Shown here one piece after another: positions 8,101 to 16,480 of a stretch of 20,658 nucleotides of DNA (the first letter of the stretch is position 1; each line of letters opens with the position of its first letter). The stretch is from IMG/VR virus record IMGVR_UViG_3300025132_000390, positions 1-20,658 of that record; one strand, written 5' to 3'. The position numbers were made by a program, and so were the translations under genes. The notes beneath the pieces were generated by a model, which made no database searches, was not told where the DNA came from, and was given only the letters and a program-made list of their open reading frames with translations. This DNA is from a virus.

Positions 8101-10409
8101 TTTCGAGCTGGATATTTATTAGCTGCTCCATCTGCGTTCGCAAGTGAATTTGGATCGACATTACCTGCTCCTCCTTGCAACAAATGTACTCGACCATATT
8201 TATTACTTCCAGAAAGTGATGATGTATATTCTATATAGATATGAGATACTGGTCGATATTGATGAGTATTTGGAATTCCATCAGCTGTAAAATGTAATGC
8301 ATTTGTCCACATTAACATGCTTGAAGTAGTTCCTGGTTTAAATCTCCATTCTCGCGTTAATGGTGGAAATTCTCCTCTATCTATACCCCATTTAGGTGGA
8401 GTTGTTATACTTGATGAATACCATTGATTAGGAAAATTAATATGATTATTATCTGGCCCTGGTCGGAGTGCACCTCCGTCAGATCTCAATCTTGAACCAG
8501 ATAATTGTAATGAATATGAAAAACGATCTTCTATTAATAATGGAGCATCTTCTCCTACTTTTGGTCCTCCATATTCTCTAATAGAAAGCAAAGTCTGAGG
8601 AATACCATAAGTATTCATGAGTGTCTTTATGGACCTTGCAGTCCCTTTCGTTTTAAGTAAAAACGGTAGATTATTTACTATTCGTCTCCATACTTCAGTT
8701 GTTATAGCTTCATTTGATTTTGAAAACATTGAACCTGTTGATTGATATGATCCGGTTTGATCTGTACCTAATTTATATTTCCACAAATCTTCAGCTTGTT
8801 GTCCATTTGCCAATGTCCATCCTAAAGATTCAGCTATTTGATATAATACCTCTTTACTTTGACCTAATTTAGGTTGATCTTCTGGTTTATATAATCTAGT
8901 TAAATTATCAATATATGAATACAAAATATCATAATGATGTCCAATCATATTAATAAACAAATCATATTGTTCATTATTTGGATCTCTTCGAATATGCTCT
9001 GGTATTGTTTTTACTAATGCATTTTCATTATGTATATCAAATAATGAAGCTGTTTCAATAAAACCATTATACCAATCTTCTGCAAAACTTGATGTAGTAT
9101 GATGTAGTTTATATTTTCCTGTACCATGACTTGATGAAACAAATTTTGGCCAAGGTTCTAATGTATATGGAGCAGCTCCTATTACAGAACCAGAAACACC
9201 ATGAGTAGAAATAGGCCAATGAACTGAACCAGAACCTGGTTCGTTATATAACCATCTTTCAAATCCATCAAATGATCCAATAACATTGTCTTTTCGTTGT
9301 TCATTGATTGCAACATTACCTTGCAATGCACCATCATCATCTCCAGTAGCGGTATTTAATGTTCTAATTTGTTTATCATAATATTCTATCTGCTGTAATT
9401 TATATTTAAAGCCTTCTAGTCTTTCTTTGGCAGATGAGAAATGTACAAAATTTTCAAATGCTGTATAATCAATTCCTATATCAACTCCCATTAATGAACC
9501 TGAAAAAATTGAATCAACAATTTGTTGAGATGTTGATAAATTTGCATCTAATAAATCATTCCATGTTTTATAATCTGTTTCAGTTAATAATCCAAATTGA
9601 TCTGAAACTTCTAGATTTGGTCCTCTTAATACTCTAGGCTCTAAAGCTTCTGCGCCAGGACCAAGTATTTGTATGTTATCAACATATGCATCAGATAATT
9701 CTTCTACAACCCATAAAAAATCTTTTACATTAATTGTATCTGGTATTGGTTGATACATTCGAACAACAAAGTCATTTTCTTCATCCCAATCTTTACAATT
9801 AACAATTTTATAAATTTGATTATCACCAAAATTTAATGCAATATCATCTGACATTGGTCGTTCAATAGTTGCTTTAACAATTGGACGTCCTTGATCATCT
9901 ATGACTTGTATTTCATTTCCTTCATCATCTATAGTTGTTTCGTATACTGTTTCATAGTAATTTTGTTCACCAAATGAATCTAAAAATGCATCTATATTGA
10001 CATCTGCGCCTGGAGATGCTTGTATCCATAACTCTCTACGATCTTCAGATATTTCTTTAACATATAAAGCATCCGCGCCTTCTTCACCGACTACATTTTT
10101 ATGTATGTTAACTACTACTTCAAATTGACCTCTTTCTATGCCCATTTCTCCGGCCGCACCAGCATAATCAATTAATAGTTCATCTTTATCTACTTTATAA
10201 TTTTCTCCTTCAATTGAACCACCAACTATATGTCTTCCTGCTGCGCCTGGTGTATATAAATGTAACTCTACTGTTGGTAATTCTTGTGGTGTTATATTTT
10301 TGGTATCCAACTGTAGAATTGGCTGGTCTTCTACTTTCCATTCAATGCCTCGCATCTTACCGTCGGTAGCTATAATCTGATTTTTATTTGAATATCTATC
10401 TAATGACAT
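5142..10409 (-). CDS. Giant baseplate wedge/tail protein with GpI/gp7-like core and lectin-like modules (1755 aa)
   Basis: Probable wedge component equivalent to P2 GpI/T4 gp7 (gp7 is 1032 aa), partnering the gp6-like protein. The signature lies at about 465-615: HHYDILYSYIDNLTRLY, then EVWRRIVNNLPFLLKTKGTA and a segment ending YGIPQTLLSIREYGG. This is the KGT...YGIP pattern of tail protein I. Residues about 625-985 resemble a ConA-like jelly roll, ending with FSGSIQEYREWIEVLDQKTF. Residues 1090-1210 form another compact block (LDDFVGDP, FALFNQIKQLLPERV, LLVEPHTLERAKV). Residues 1360-1430 look like a second jelly-roll or carbohydrate-binding module (GGRALLLQG...FEFQGEEL), and 1690-1755 is a small beta C-terminal domain. 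There is no signal peptide or membrane segment. AAGGAAG precedes the ATG, 14 bases after the 1002-aa gene. The core call is fairly secure; the lectin modules are read from pattern only. Confidence 0.75.
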   Translation of the reverse strand: MSLDRYSNKNQIIATDGKMRGIEWKVEDQPILQLDTKNITPQELPTVELHLYTPGAAGRHIVGGSIEGENYKVDKDELLIDYAGAAGEMGIERGQFEVVVNIHKNVVGEEGADALYVKEISEDRRELWIQASPGADVNIDAFLDSFGEQNYYETVYETTIDDEGNEIQVIDDQGRPIVKATIERPMSDDIALNFGDNQIYKIVNCKDWDEENDFVVRMYQPIPDTINVKDFLWVVEELSDAYVDNIQILGPGAEALEPRVLRGPNLEVSDQFGLLTETDYKTWNDLLDANLSTSQQIVDSIFSGSLMGVDIGIDYTAFENFVHFSSAKERLEGFKYKLQQIEYYDKQIRTLNTATGDDDGALQGNVAINEQRKDNVIGSFDGFERWLYNEPGSGSVHWPISTHGVSGSVIGAAPYTLEPWPKFVSSSHGTGKYKLHHTTSSFAEDWYNGFIETASLFDIHNENALVKTIPEHIRRDPNNEQYDLFINMIGHHYDILYSYIDNLTRLYKPEDQPKLGQSKEVLYQIAESLGWTLANGQQAEDLWKYKLGTDQTGSYQSTGSMFSKSNEAITTEVWRRIVNNLPFLLKTKGTARSIKTLMNTYGIPQTLLSIREYGGPKVGEDAPLLIEDRFSYSLQLSGSRLRSDGGALRPGPDNNHINFPNQWYSSSITTPPKWGIDRGEFPPLTREWRFKPGTTSSMLMWTNALHFTADGIPNTHQYRPVSHIYIEYTSSLSGSNKYGRVHLLQGGAGNVDPNSLANADGAANKYPARKLGMPMTASTPWVPIYDGNFWNLRYYWQPTSSLPQHNLNVSGAVPTAEFLALANAADNLAGKYHVQVQQASDYITGKIVHSASLSITPETASHWRAYSSTASWNGAAEGDPTDVYYDTGSNQVHESTGGGAMESFLGGQFGGPGFVGGGQLVNNYLSHSLQDNSFDNIITFSGSIQEYREWIEVLDQKTFDLHTLNPTSYVSSISPTASYDTLVRHYPLGTEMIAVDRTYDTIITSSHPAQNKYKDFSPAYNDGANSFATASNFPTPINSERGNYEPVEETYYVQGISLGGTLPKSQKIRLENNELFKQLSPLTSAERSSFDLSPLDSNKLGLFYSHADQLNKEIFNHVGDVALDDFVGDPDDEFLPEYPDLDVFSIEYFKKYNDANDINAYLRVFSQFDFALFNQIKQLLPERVDEAMGLLVEPHTLERAKVILTRRPQKEEPMFNGRIPEPIKVVTASILPLSASIPEPLKIAEAIVHLNTGSGGYSDVGDYVGKIPAIPSPSQSADYCLKEVFPADMTPMFTASVEAVYSVSHSLTGQNFHDGVAAQVAKGRVFSKWRSKGGPYGPIQGGYFHSHPGTISIGPNGARHQGGRALLLQGPYGDQNEQFAVTLNSSSYAGNYDADRGDTSDYLRFMLGYRSSYDTVIDISFEFQGEELNTQPADAGSGFNSPFSASFGARILTTDMDSTHGYDNAHGYHPRYAKHGNFGSGAPIQEESMYKVMTASAETAPIFKTRIIGAEQIISTNPQIVTHANNERSRYTSSFHFKDIKLEKNKKPQVEFFIRNLLTVESDTGLPIKNGVEVTLDRVVPIITVKKVCYDMTDHMIDGVYDQCRKSSEFKKQTFYFGFSGSAPAGDTMHPVDTTGRDTKIGRDHQRYISSSQGSYRDTIYPTLGQRKHKLVESYPGNYTSRSAHLPAPYMDDHFLQTENLFYNGCKLTGPGINVRSDVSAIDGNPVVEVFNVNPNQLIFQRDPQDGIPGNLRIR

Positions 10410-10423
10410 AAATTATTCTTCCT

Positions 10424-13400
10424 TTAAAATGGCATAAAATTATCAAATGTTAATCCACTATGATATTCATTTAATACTTCTTGTGGGCCTCGCGGCCATT
10501 TTATAGCAAATTTCTTTTTCTTTCCTACTTTTTTGTGACATTTCTTTCTTATAAATTGTACTGCATCGTATTGTCTTTTTAATTGATCTTTTAAAAATGC
10601 ATCTATTTCTGCTCTTGTTCCATGCACATAATCTAATAAACCACCTTGCTGAAGAACTTTAAATAATTCTTGCATAGCCTTTAAAAATTCTAAAGATTGT
10701 TGCATATCTTGTAACGATGCAGCTCTTACCATTTGTTCATCAATTTCAAACATCTGATCATGTAATTTATTTATTACTTGTCTTAACCACGGCATATATG
10801 TATCAGCCGTAATTGCTTTATTATATAACTCAGCAATTCTATCTCCACATTCACGATATATACATCCTTTTAAATACCAATTATCTTTCATAAATCTCCA
10901 TGGAGGTAATTTACGTTTTCCATCTGGAACTTCCCCTACTAATGCATCTATTATTACAAATGCAACTCCAACCATAAATCCTACAGGTGTTGCTAATGCC
11001 ATGGTGGCCATAAATGTCGTAGTTAAAATAACAGGCGACATTCCTGCGGCCATAAATGCATTATCAGCTGCTCTTTGAGCTTGCTGTATTTGAGGTGCCA
11101 TAGGACCTTCTATAACTCCTTGAGTTTGTCCATCAAATCCTCCGCCTGCATTTGCCCAACTTGCAAATTTATCTCTTGCAACTGTCTTCATCCATTTAAA
11201 CTTTTTAACTATATCATTTTCTTCTTTTTCTTTCAATCTAGTTCTAAATCTTCCTGCCTTTTTTATCATTTTAAATAGATTTTTTTCAGCTACTTTAGTT
11301 TTAAGTTTTTTCTTTTTCTTTCTTCCTTTTCTTTTAACATATTTCCATTTACCCGACCTTGAAAGCATTACTTTATATAATGGTCCTTTATCACCTAATA
11401 ATTTATTTGCATAGTCAACATAATTTTGTGGCAATGATTCAAATGCAATTTTCATTTGTTCTATTTCTTTTGATAAAACTGGAAATAATTCCATAATTTG
11501 ATCTTTAACTGCATCTATTTGTTCTTGCATTAATGCTTGTTCTGCATATACAGCAAATTTATCTTGATCATAATAATGTATAGAACCAGGCGGTTCAAAA
11601 GGTGCTAAATGTTCTTGTTCAAATGGCAATCCTCCATTGGACCAATAATCTAAATATTCAACATATTCTGCTAAATCAAAACCAACTATACCATCTGTCT
11701 CAGCTTCTACAATATGCGGAAATAGTTCCCATACAGGATGTGGATCATCATCTTCATGTTCTAATACAGATATTGCACCTCCTTGTACTAATAATTGTAT
11801 TAAACCTGTTGGTCCATATCGACCTTCACCAGCTTCATATGCTTCATCAAAATCTAATACTTCATCGCCAATTACTAACGGAGTATCAGGTTCATATTCT
11901 TTCATATCAACACCACGCTTAATAGCATATAATCTTAATGCTGGATTTGATCTTACTTGCTTCCAATGACCCATCACCATTATTCTTGTACCTAATACCC
12001 AGTCATCAGACTTAACTGGTGTTCCTTGTCTAACTTTTTCATCTGAAGCTTGAGAAGCTCTAATTGGAGGCTCATAAGGTAGTCCTGTTTCTGGATCTAT
12101 TTCTAAATATGGTGCAGGCCATCTTGCAATTACCATTTGACCTTCAAACCTTTGCCTCATTTGTTCTCTAGTAGTTTGTCTTAAAAATACTTGATCATAA
12201 TACATATCATCAGGATCATATTTATTCAATAAATCATTTGGCGGTTGATCAGTTGGTTCATTAATTTCTTCTTGTTGTTGGCTATCAGCTCTTTCTTCTC
12301 TTTGTTCACGTACAATACGAGGCAATCCCATTGCACCACGTTCTTCATCTGCTCTTAAACCTCTTTGTCTTGGTCCTCCTTGTGGATTACTAGTATCATT
12401 TAATTCACCAACATCTGGATTTGTTAATTCAGGATATCTTCCTCCTGGCGCACGTAATGATGCAGGTTTTATATAATCTCCTGGATCTCTTTTAAATGGA
12501 AACATTTGTCGATAACCACTTCTAAATCTTACAAAATAATCCCATTCATTTGATCGATCGGCCATAGCCCTTTCCATATATTCTTCTGCAGGAGTTTTTT
12601 CTTGCATATCCTCGTCTGCTTCTTCATTACCAGGATCTGGATTTTCATATTTATCATAATCTTCCGTCGAATCTTTTCCGTCTAATAATAAATCAAATTC
12701 TTTTATTTGATCAGGCGTTGCTTCTGTTATTATATCATATCCATGTCCTTTTTCTACTAACATTACTTCTAATGTTTTATAATTAGGTATAGGACGTGCT
12801 ACGTTATTATGTATATAAAATACACAGAATACATCTTCAAATGCCATATCATCTGCATCTTCTCCACCAGATAGCAAATGTTGAGGCCCTCTAGTTATAT
12901 ATAAATGATGAAAGTCTTCTCTATCTTTTTCTTGATTAACTAAAAATAGTCCTGATATCCCAGGAGGTACTATTTCTTCTGGATCTTCTTCATCTGCATC
13001 TTCAAATGATTCCCATTCTTCATCTATTAGATCATCTAAAACTTCTTCATCAACTGTTGGATACATTTTTTTCATTTCATATGATGTATATTCTTCTTTT
13101 TCAGAATTAATCATAACTATGTTTTTTTCATTACGCTTTGAAATCAACATATCACGTCTAGTTTCTTCAGGTATTGTAAATCCTTCTCTCGTTTGTTGAG
13201 CTTGAGATCCAGGTGTTAATCGACCTGTACTATATAATGGATCATCAGGAAATTCTTCACGCATTATATTTAATAATGTTCGTGATGCATTTGTTTCATT
13301 GGTCGATTCTTCAGACGATTGTGCTGCTATATATCGATTATTTGTTCGACGTCCGTCAGCATTACCAATACCTTGAGATTGGTCTTGTCTGTCTATATAA

Positions 13401-13432
13401 TCTGTATTTCCATCGTCTCTATTTGCTGCCAT
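10424..13432 (-). CDS. Unrecognised large virion-cluster protein with acidic, basic and hydrophobic segments (1002 aa)
   Basis: I do not recognise a family. In order: a polar, probably disordered N-terminus (1-100); a strongly acidic stretch (110-155, with DDLIDEEWESFEDADEEDPE); a possible folded piece with beta character (about 160-245); a Pro/Gln/Glu/Arg-rich linker (320-400); a mixed alpha/beta region (400-600); a helical region (625-690); a Lys/Arg cluster (695-735, KRKGRKKKKKLKTK); a long hydrophobic stretch (799-832, VILTTTFMATMALATPVGFM onward), enough for one or two membrane segments; and a helical C-terminus (850-965) with possible coiled coil. It sits between the DNRLRE-like gene (1-base gap) and the giant gp7/GpI-like gene, so it is probably assembled into or delivered with the baseplate. 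No convincing Shine-Dalgarno precedes the ATG, and coupling to the upstream stop is likely. Candidate roles are an ejected protein, a membrane-interacting baseplate part or a tail chaperone; none is shown. Confidence 0.6.
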   Translation of the reverse strand: MAANRDDGNTDYIDRQDQSQGIGNADGRRTNNRYIAAQSSEESTNETNASRTLLNIMREEFPDDPLYSTGRLTPGSQAQQTREGFTIPEETRRDMLISKRNEKNIVMINSEKEEYTSYEMKKMYPTVDEEVLDDLIDEEWESFEDADEEDPEEIVPPGISGLFLVNQEKDREDFHHLYITRGPQHLLSGGEDADDMAFEDVFCVFYIHNNVARPIPNYKTLEVMLVEKGHGYDIITEATPDQIKEFDLLLDGKDSTEDYDKYENPDPGNEEADEDMQEKTPAEEYMERAMADRSNEWDYFVRFRSGYRQMFPFKRDPGDYIKPASLRAPGGRYPELTNPDVGELNDTSNPQGGPRQRGLRADEERGAMGLPRIVREQREERADSQQQEEINEPTDQPPNDLLNKYDPDDMYYDQVFLRQTTREQMRQRFEGQMVIARWPAPYLEIDPETGLPYEPPIRASQASDEKVRQGTPVKSDDWVLGTRIMVMGHWKQVRSNPALRLYAIKRGVDMKEYEPDTPLVIGDEVLDFDEAYEAGEGRYGPTGLIQLLVQGGAISVLEHEDDDPHPVWELFPHIVEAETDGIVGFDLAEYVEYLDYWSNGGLPFEQEHLAPFEPPGSIHYYDQDKFAVYAEQALMQEQIDAVKDQIMELFPVLSKEIEQMKIAFESLPQNYVDYANKLLGDKGPLYKVMLSRSGKWKYVKRKGRKKKKKLKTKVAEKNLFKMIKKAGRFRTRLKEKEENDIVKKFKWMKTVARDKFASWANAGGGFDGQTQGVIEGPMAPQIQQAQRAADNAFMAAGMSPVILTTTFMATMALATPVGFMVGVAFVIIDALVGEVPDGKRKLPPWRFMKDNWYLKGCIYRECGDRIAELYNKAITADTYMPWLRQVINKLHDQMFEIDEQMVRAASLQDMQQSLEFLKAMQELFKVLQQGGLLDYVHGTRAEIDAFLKDQLKRQYDAVQFIRKKCHKKVGKKKKFAIKWPRGPQEVLNEYHSGLTFDNFMPF

Positions 13433-13433
13433 T

Positions 13434-14606
13434 TTAATTCACTACTTTAAAATAAAAATCATCAAATGTTTGTATATCATTACCACCATCTCTTTCTACC
13501 TTTAACATTATTTTATAAAATCTTTCAGGCATAAATGAATCCATTCTTAATTTAAAGAAACTTCCATTTGAATCGCCATCAATTCGAGTTGCATTTTTTT
13601 GTTCTCCTGAACCTGTTGCATCAAATGGTATTATAATTTCATTAGTTACTGAATCAATAATACTATAATAACTTGATGTTGGTAATCTTTCTCCTGTTAA
13701 AAAGAAAGAAGATGTTTGAAATGCTTTATTAGGAAATTCTGGCCGAACACCAATTCTAAATTTTGCAATTTCAGACATTCTATATTCATCCTTTATATTT
13801 TTAAAATAAGGAACATATGTATCAGATGAGATTTCTGTTAAATTAAGATATGTAGATTCGGATGGATAATCTCCTATACCTGTAAAAACAACTTCTAGTC
13901 TAGGTACAAATATTGTATGAGATTCTCTACCAAAGAATTTTATTGAACCTAATATATCACTATTTGTTTCATTTTCATATGTATGTTTTACTAAAAATCC
14001 ATTATTTGCATTTGAGCCACTCTTTAACCAATAATTCATTATATCAGTTACGTTCATTCTGATATCTGGAGATTCATTTTGGAATGACTGACTTGCTTCA
14101 AATCCAGAACCAGTAATCCATGTCCCACCTCCTTGTACTTCTGTCAATCCTGTTTGACCATTGCTATGTGCATTATCAATGTCCCATCTATTTACTTGGT
14201 CACGTGATCGATAAAACCATGATGCTCCATTTTTTGTAATAGGATCGTCTGAATAATTTCCATTTCCATTTACCCATGATTGAGATACTGGAAAAGCTTT
14301 TATTTCATATGAATGTAATAAATCGGATGCATCAGCTGCTTTTATATTAAGATATACAGATGCAGAACGTGGATGATTAGCTAATGGTGGTATTTCTCCA
14401 TTTAAAATAGATTGAGATATCGACGTTACTTCAGATCCAAAATCAATTAAAAATCTTGAATTATATTGATTTGTTTGTACAAGGCCATTTAATTTAGATC
14501 CAGAAGCTATTTTAGTAAGTTCTAGTATTTGATCAATACCAGTATTTTGTGATGGATATTGTTCATATAATGTTGTATCTCTTTCTGCGTAATATATTCT
14601 AAACAT
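13434..14606 (-). CDS. DNRLRE-like baseplate-associated protein (390 aa)
   Basis: The N-terminal ~245 residues resemble DNRLRE-type beta domains known from secreted and surface proteins. Visible elements are AERDTTLYEQYPSQNTG (7-23), RFLIDFG (51-57), ASVYLNIKA (82-90), IKAFPVSQSWVNGNG (102-116), and MNVTDIMNYWLKSGSNANNG (184-203). The last element matches the family's V...W..G...N.G signature. FFGRES and PRLEVVF then close the domain. Residues 250-390 form a second beta-rich domain (YFKNIKDEYRMSEIAKFRIGV onward), perhaps Ig-like. There is no signal peptide, as expected for a virion protein. It follows the gp6-like gene by 10 bases with AAGGGA before the ATG, and precedes the 1002-aa gene by one base. 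It may decorate the wedge or bind carbohydrate. T4 and P2 have no known equivalent at this position. Confidence 0.6.
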   Translation of the reverse strand: MFRIYYAERDTTLYEQYPSQNTGIDQILELTKIASGSKLNGLVQTNQYNSRFLIDFGSEVTSISQSILNGEIPPLANHPRSASVYLNIKAADASDLLHSYEIKAFPVSQSWVNGNGNYSDDPITKNGASWFYRSRDQVNRWDIDNAHSNGQTGLTEVQGGGTWITGSGFEASQSFQNESPDIRMNVTDIMNYWLKSGSNANNGFLVKHTYENETNSDILGSIKFFGRESHTIFVPRLEVVFTGIGDYPSESTYLNLTEISSDTYVPYFKNIKDEYRMSEIAKFRIGVRPEFPNKAFQTSSFFLTGERLPTSSYYSIIDSVTNEIIIPFDATGSGEQKNATRIDGDSNGSFFKLRMDSFMPERFYKIMLKVERDGGNDIQTFDDFYFKVVN

Positions 14607-14616
14607 AATTTATCCC

Positions 14617-16470
14617 TTAAGGTTTAATAGCTTTTATTCTTATATCCGCATTTGGATATTTAATTTCAAATATCATTGGATCTAATGATGGATATATAAT
14701 TCCATTTTTTGTAGCGGATGGAATATCATAAATTGTATTAGCATATCTACCACCTATTTTATTTACAAATTCTAAATTTGGTACACTTTGAACACCTTCT
14801 ACTGAATTCATTTCTCCCATAATTGCATTAGTATCTAATGGTCCATTTATTTGCATACGATCTGCATGTAATATAATTTTTAATCTTTCAATACATCGTA
14901 ATATTACTTCATTACTATTATACGATGGCTTAGGTATAACTTCACCTTCGATTTGAATATTAACAATAAATGCAGTTTTAACATTAATTGCATCTGTTAA
15001 TAATCTATATTGTGATAAATATGTTCTAACATTTTCACGTAATGCTTGATTAGGAGCTACAAAATATCCATTTGAATCTTGAGCAAGTAAATATAAATTT
15101 AAACCTAATGGATTGGAAATAGTATCTCTAGGATAATCTTTATCTGCTGTATCTAATTGAATATCTCCAACAATATATGCCTTTGCTATTGTACCAAATT
15201 TAGAAGGCATGGCAAATATTCTTGAAATATAATCTTCACGTGTAATACATCTTTGCTGAGCACCAAATGTTGCAATTGCATTTTGTCTTATTTCTTCTAA
15301 GTCTTGTTTAGATCCACCTCCTACTGCTGGAAATGTATTAGTAATTGCAACTGAATTTTTTGAATCTTCAAGATTAACTTGGCCAAAATCATTTGTATAA
15401 TTTACTTCATCAATTTGTGTAATTGCATTGACTCCAACATTTTCAGCTATAGCTCCTCCTATAGTATATTTTACAGTCAATGATGTATTCATAGGAGCTA
15501 ATCCATATGTACTTGTATATAAAAAGTTAGTTGGATCTATATTATCAGTAGTAGTTCGTTTTAAATATTCTAATCCAGAACCAACATTTTTTGGATTAGG
15601 AATTATTTCTTCATCAGCATTTGATGAAATACCTGAACCAAATTGCAATTCAACTCGATTATCATCTCTTACTCGTACAACAAATCTTCGAGCTGTTCTT
15701 CTTAATTTTAAAATATAAGGTACTGTTGATCTATATTGAGATAGATCTGGATCATTAAATGGAATATTTGCAATATCTTGCATAATAGTATCTTGTGCTA
15801 AATAATCAACTTCAGCCCACTCATTACCTTGTTCGTCAGTCACACTTATAATATCAATGACATTCTCTTCTGGTAGTACAATTTTATCATAAGGTTTTGG
15901 ATCATTAAAGGCATACTCTGTTTCTTTCATTTCACCAGAAACTATAGTTATTTGTTTTTTAAGAAGATATCTTGCAATATCACCAGAACCATTTATTTCG
16001 TATACAGTTATTTCAGGATTTTGATTAAAATCTACAGGACCTGTTGTATGAAATCTAATTCCCTGGTCACTTGCTACTAACATGTTTTCTTTTATTGTCA
16101 ATGCATAATCCATATCTGGTTCTGCATTAGCACCAGTGCCTTTAGCTGGTACTAATTGAAATACATCCAATTTACATGTAGCTGGTGCATTTCGTCTTGG
16201 TTTATATCCAAATAATTGAGATAATCCTAAAATATTATGACTTTCTTGTGCTCTTGATAATAATGATTCTCTAAATGATGAATCTGTATAATATGATAAA
16301 ACATCTCCTACGTAAGCAGACATTTCCATAAACATCATACCAGGGGATGATTCATTAAAATCTTGATATGTTTTTGGAAAATAATTTTTTGCAAAATTTA
16401 TTAAGTTTTGTCTAAATTGTGCAAAGTCTTTATTTAAATAGTTAACATCTTTTTTCACTAAATTTGCCAT
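14617..16470 (-). CDS. 6: Baseplate wedge protein, T4 gp6/P2 GpJ-like (617 aa)
   Basis: Core wedge subunit that, with gp7 and gp25 equivalents, forms the inner ring of the contractile-tail baseplate. Length is close to T4 gp6 (660 aa). The N-terminus has the expected pattern: a helical start, then FNESSPGMMFMEMSAYVGDV (38-57), LSYYTDSSFRESLLSRAQ and LSQLFGYKPRR (83-93). The middle carries the conserved FVVRVRDDNRVELQFGSG (263-280). Next comes the GpJ-like core: AVGGGSKQDLEEIRQNA (382-398), QQRCITREDYISRIFAMP (405-422) and AKAYIVGD (429-436). The C-terminus has VNIQIEGEVIPKP and the helix/turn around IERLKIILHADRMQINGPLD (527-546). The start is set by a strong AGGAG 6 bases before the ATG, immediately after the stop of the gp25-like gene. 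Position between gp25-like and GpI-like genes fits the family order. Confidence 0.88.
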   Translation of the reverse strand: MANLVKKDVNYLNKDFAQFRQNLINFAKNYFPKTYQDFNESSPGMMFMEMSAYVGDVLSYYTDSSFRESLLSRAQESHNILGLSQLFGYKPRRNAPATCKLDVFQLVPAKGTGANAEPDMDYALTIKENMLVASDQGIRFHTTGPVDFNQNPEITVYEINGSGDIARYLLKKQITIVSGEMKETEYAFNDPKPYDKIVLPEENVIDIISVTDEQGNEWAEVDYLAQDTIMQDIANIPFNDPDLSQYRSTVPYILKLRRTARRFVVRVRDDNRVELQFGSGISSNADEEIIPNPKNVGSGLEYLKRTTTDNIDPTNFLYTSTYGLAPMNTSLTVKYTIGGAIAENVGVNAITQIDEVNYTNDFGQVNLEDSKNSVAITNTFPAVGGGSKQDLEEIRQNAIATFGAQQRCITREDYISRIFAMPSKFGTIAKAYIVGDIQLDTADKDYPRDTISNPLGLNLYLLAQDSNGYFVAPNQALRENVRTYLSQYRLLTDAINVKTAFIVNIQIEGEVIPKPSYNSNEVILRCIERLKIILHADRMQINGPLDTNAIMGEMNSVEGVQSVPNLEFVNKIGGRYANTIYDIPSATKNGIIYPSLDPMIFEIKYPNADIRIKAIKP

Positions 16471-16480
16471 TGTTTATCTC

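Noticed and set aside
10937-11038. Hydrophobic segment of the 1002-aa protein as a holin or signal peptide
   Set aside because: It lies near residue 800 of a large protein, far from the N-terminus, with no cleavage site; a membrane contact role remains possible but not a secretion signal.
11602-11922. Plus-strand 106-codon open frame opposite the 1002-aa gene
   Set aside because: The composition is Leu/His/Gln/Ile-rich with no recognisable motif, and it lies entirely antisense to a long continuous gene.
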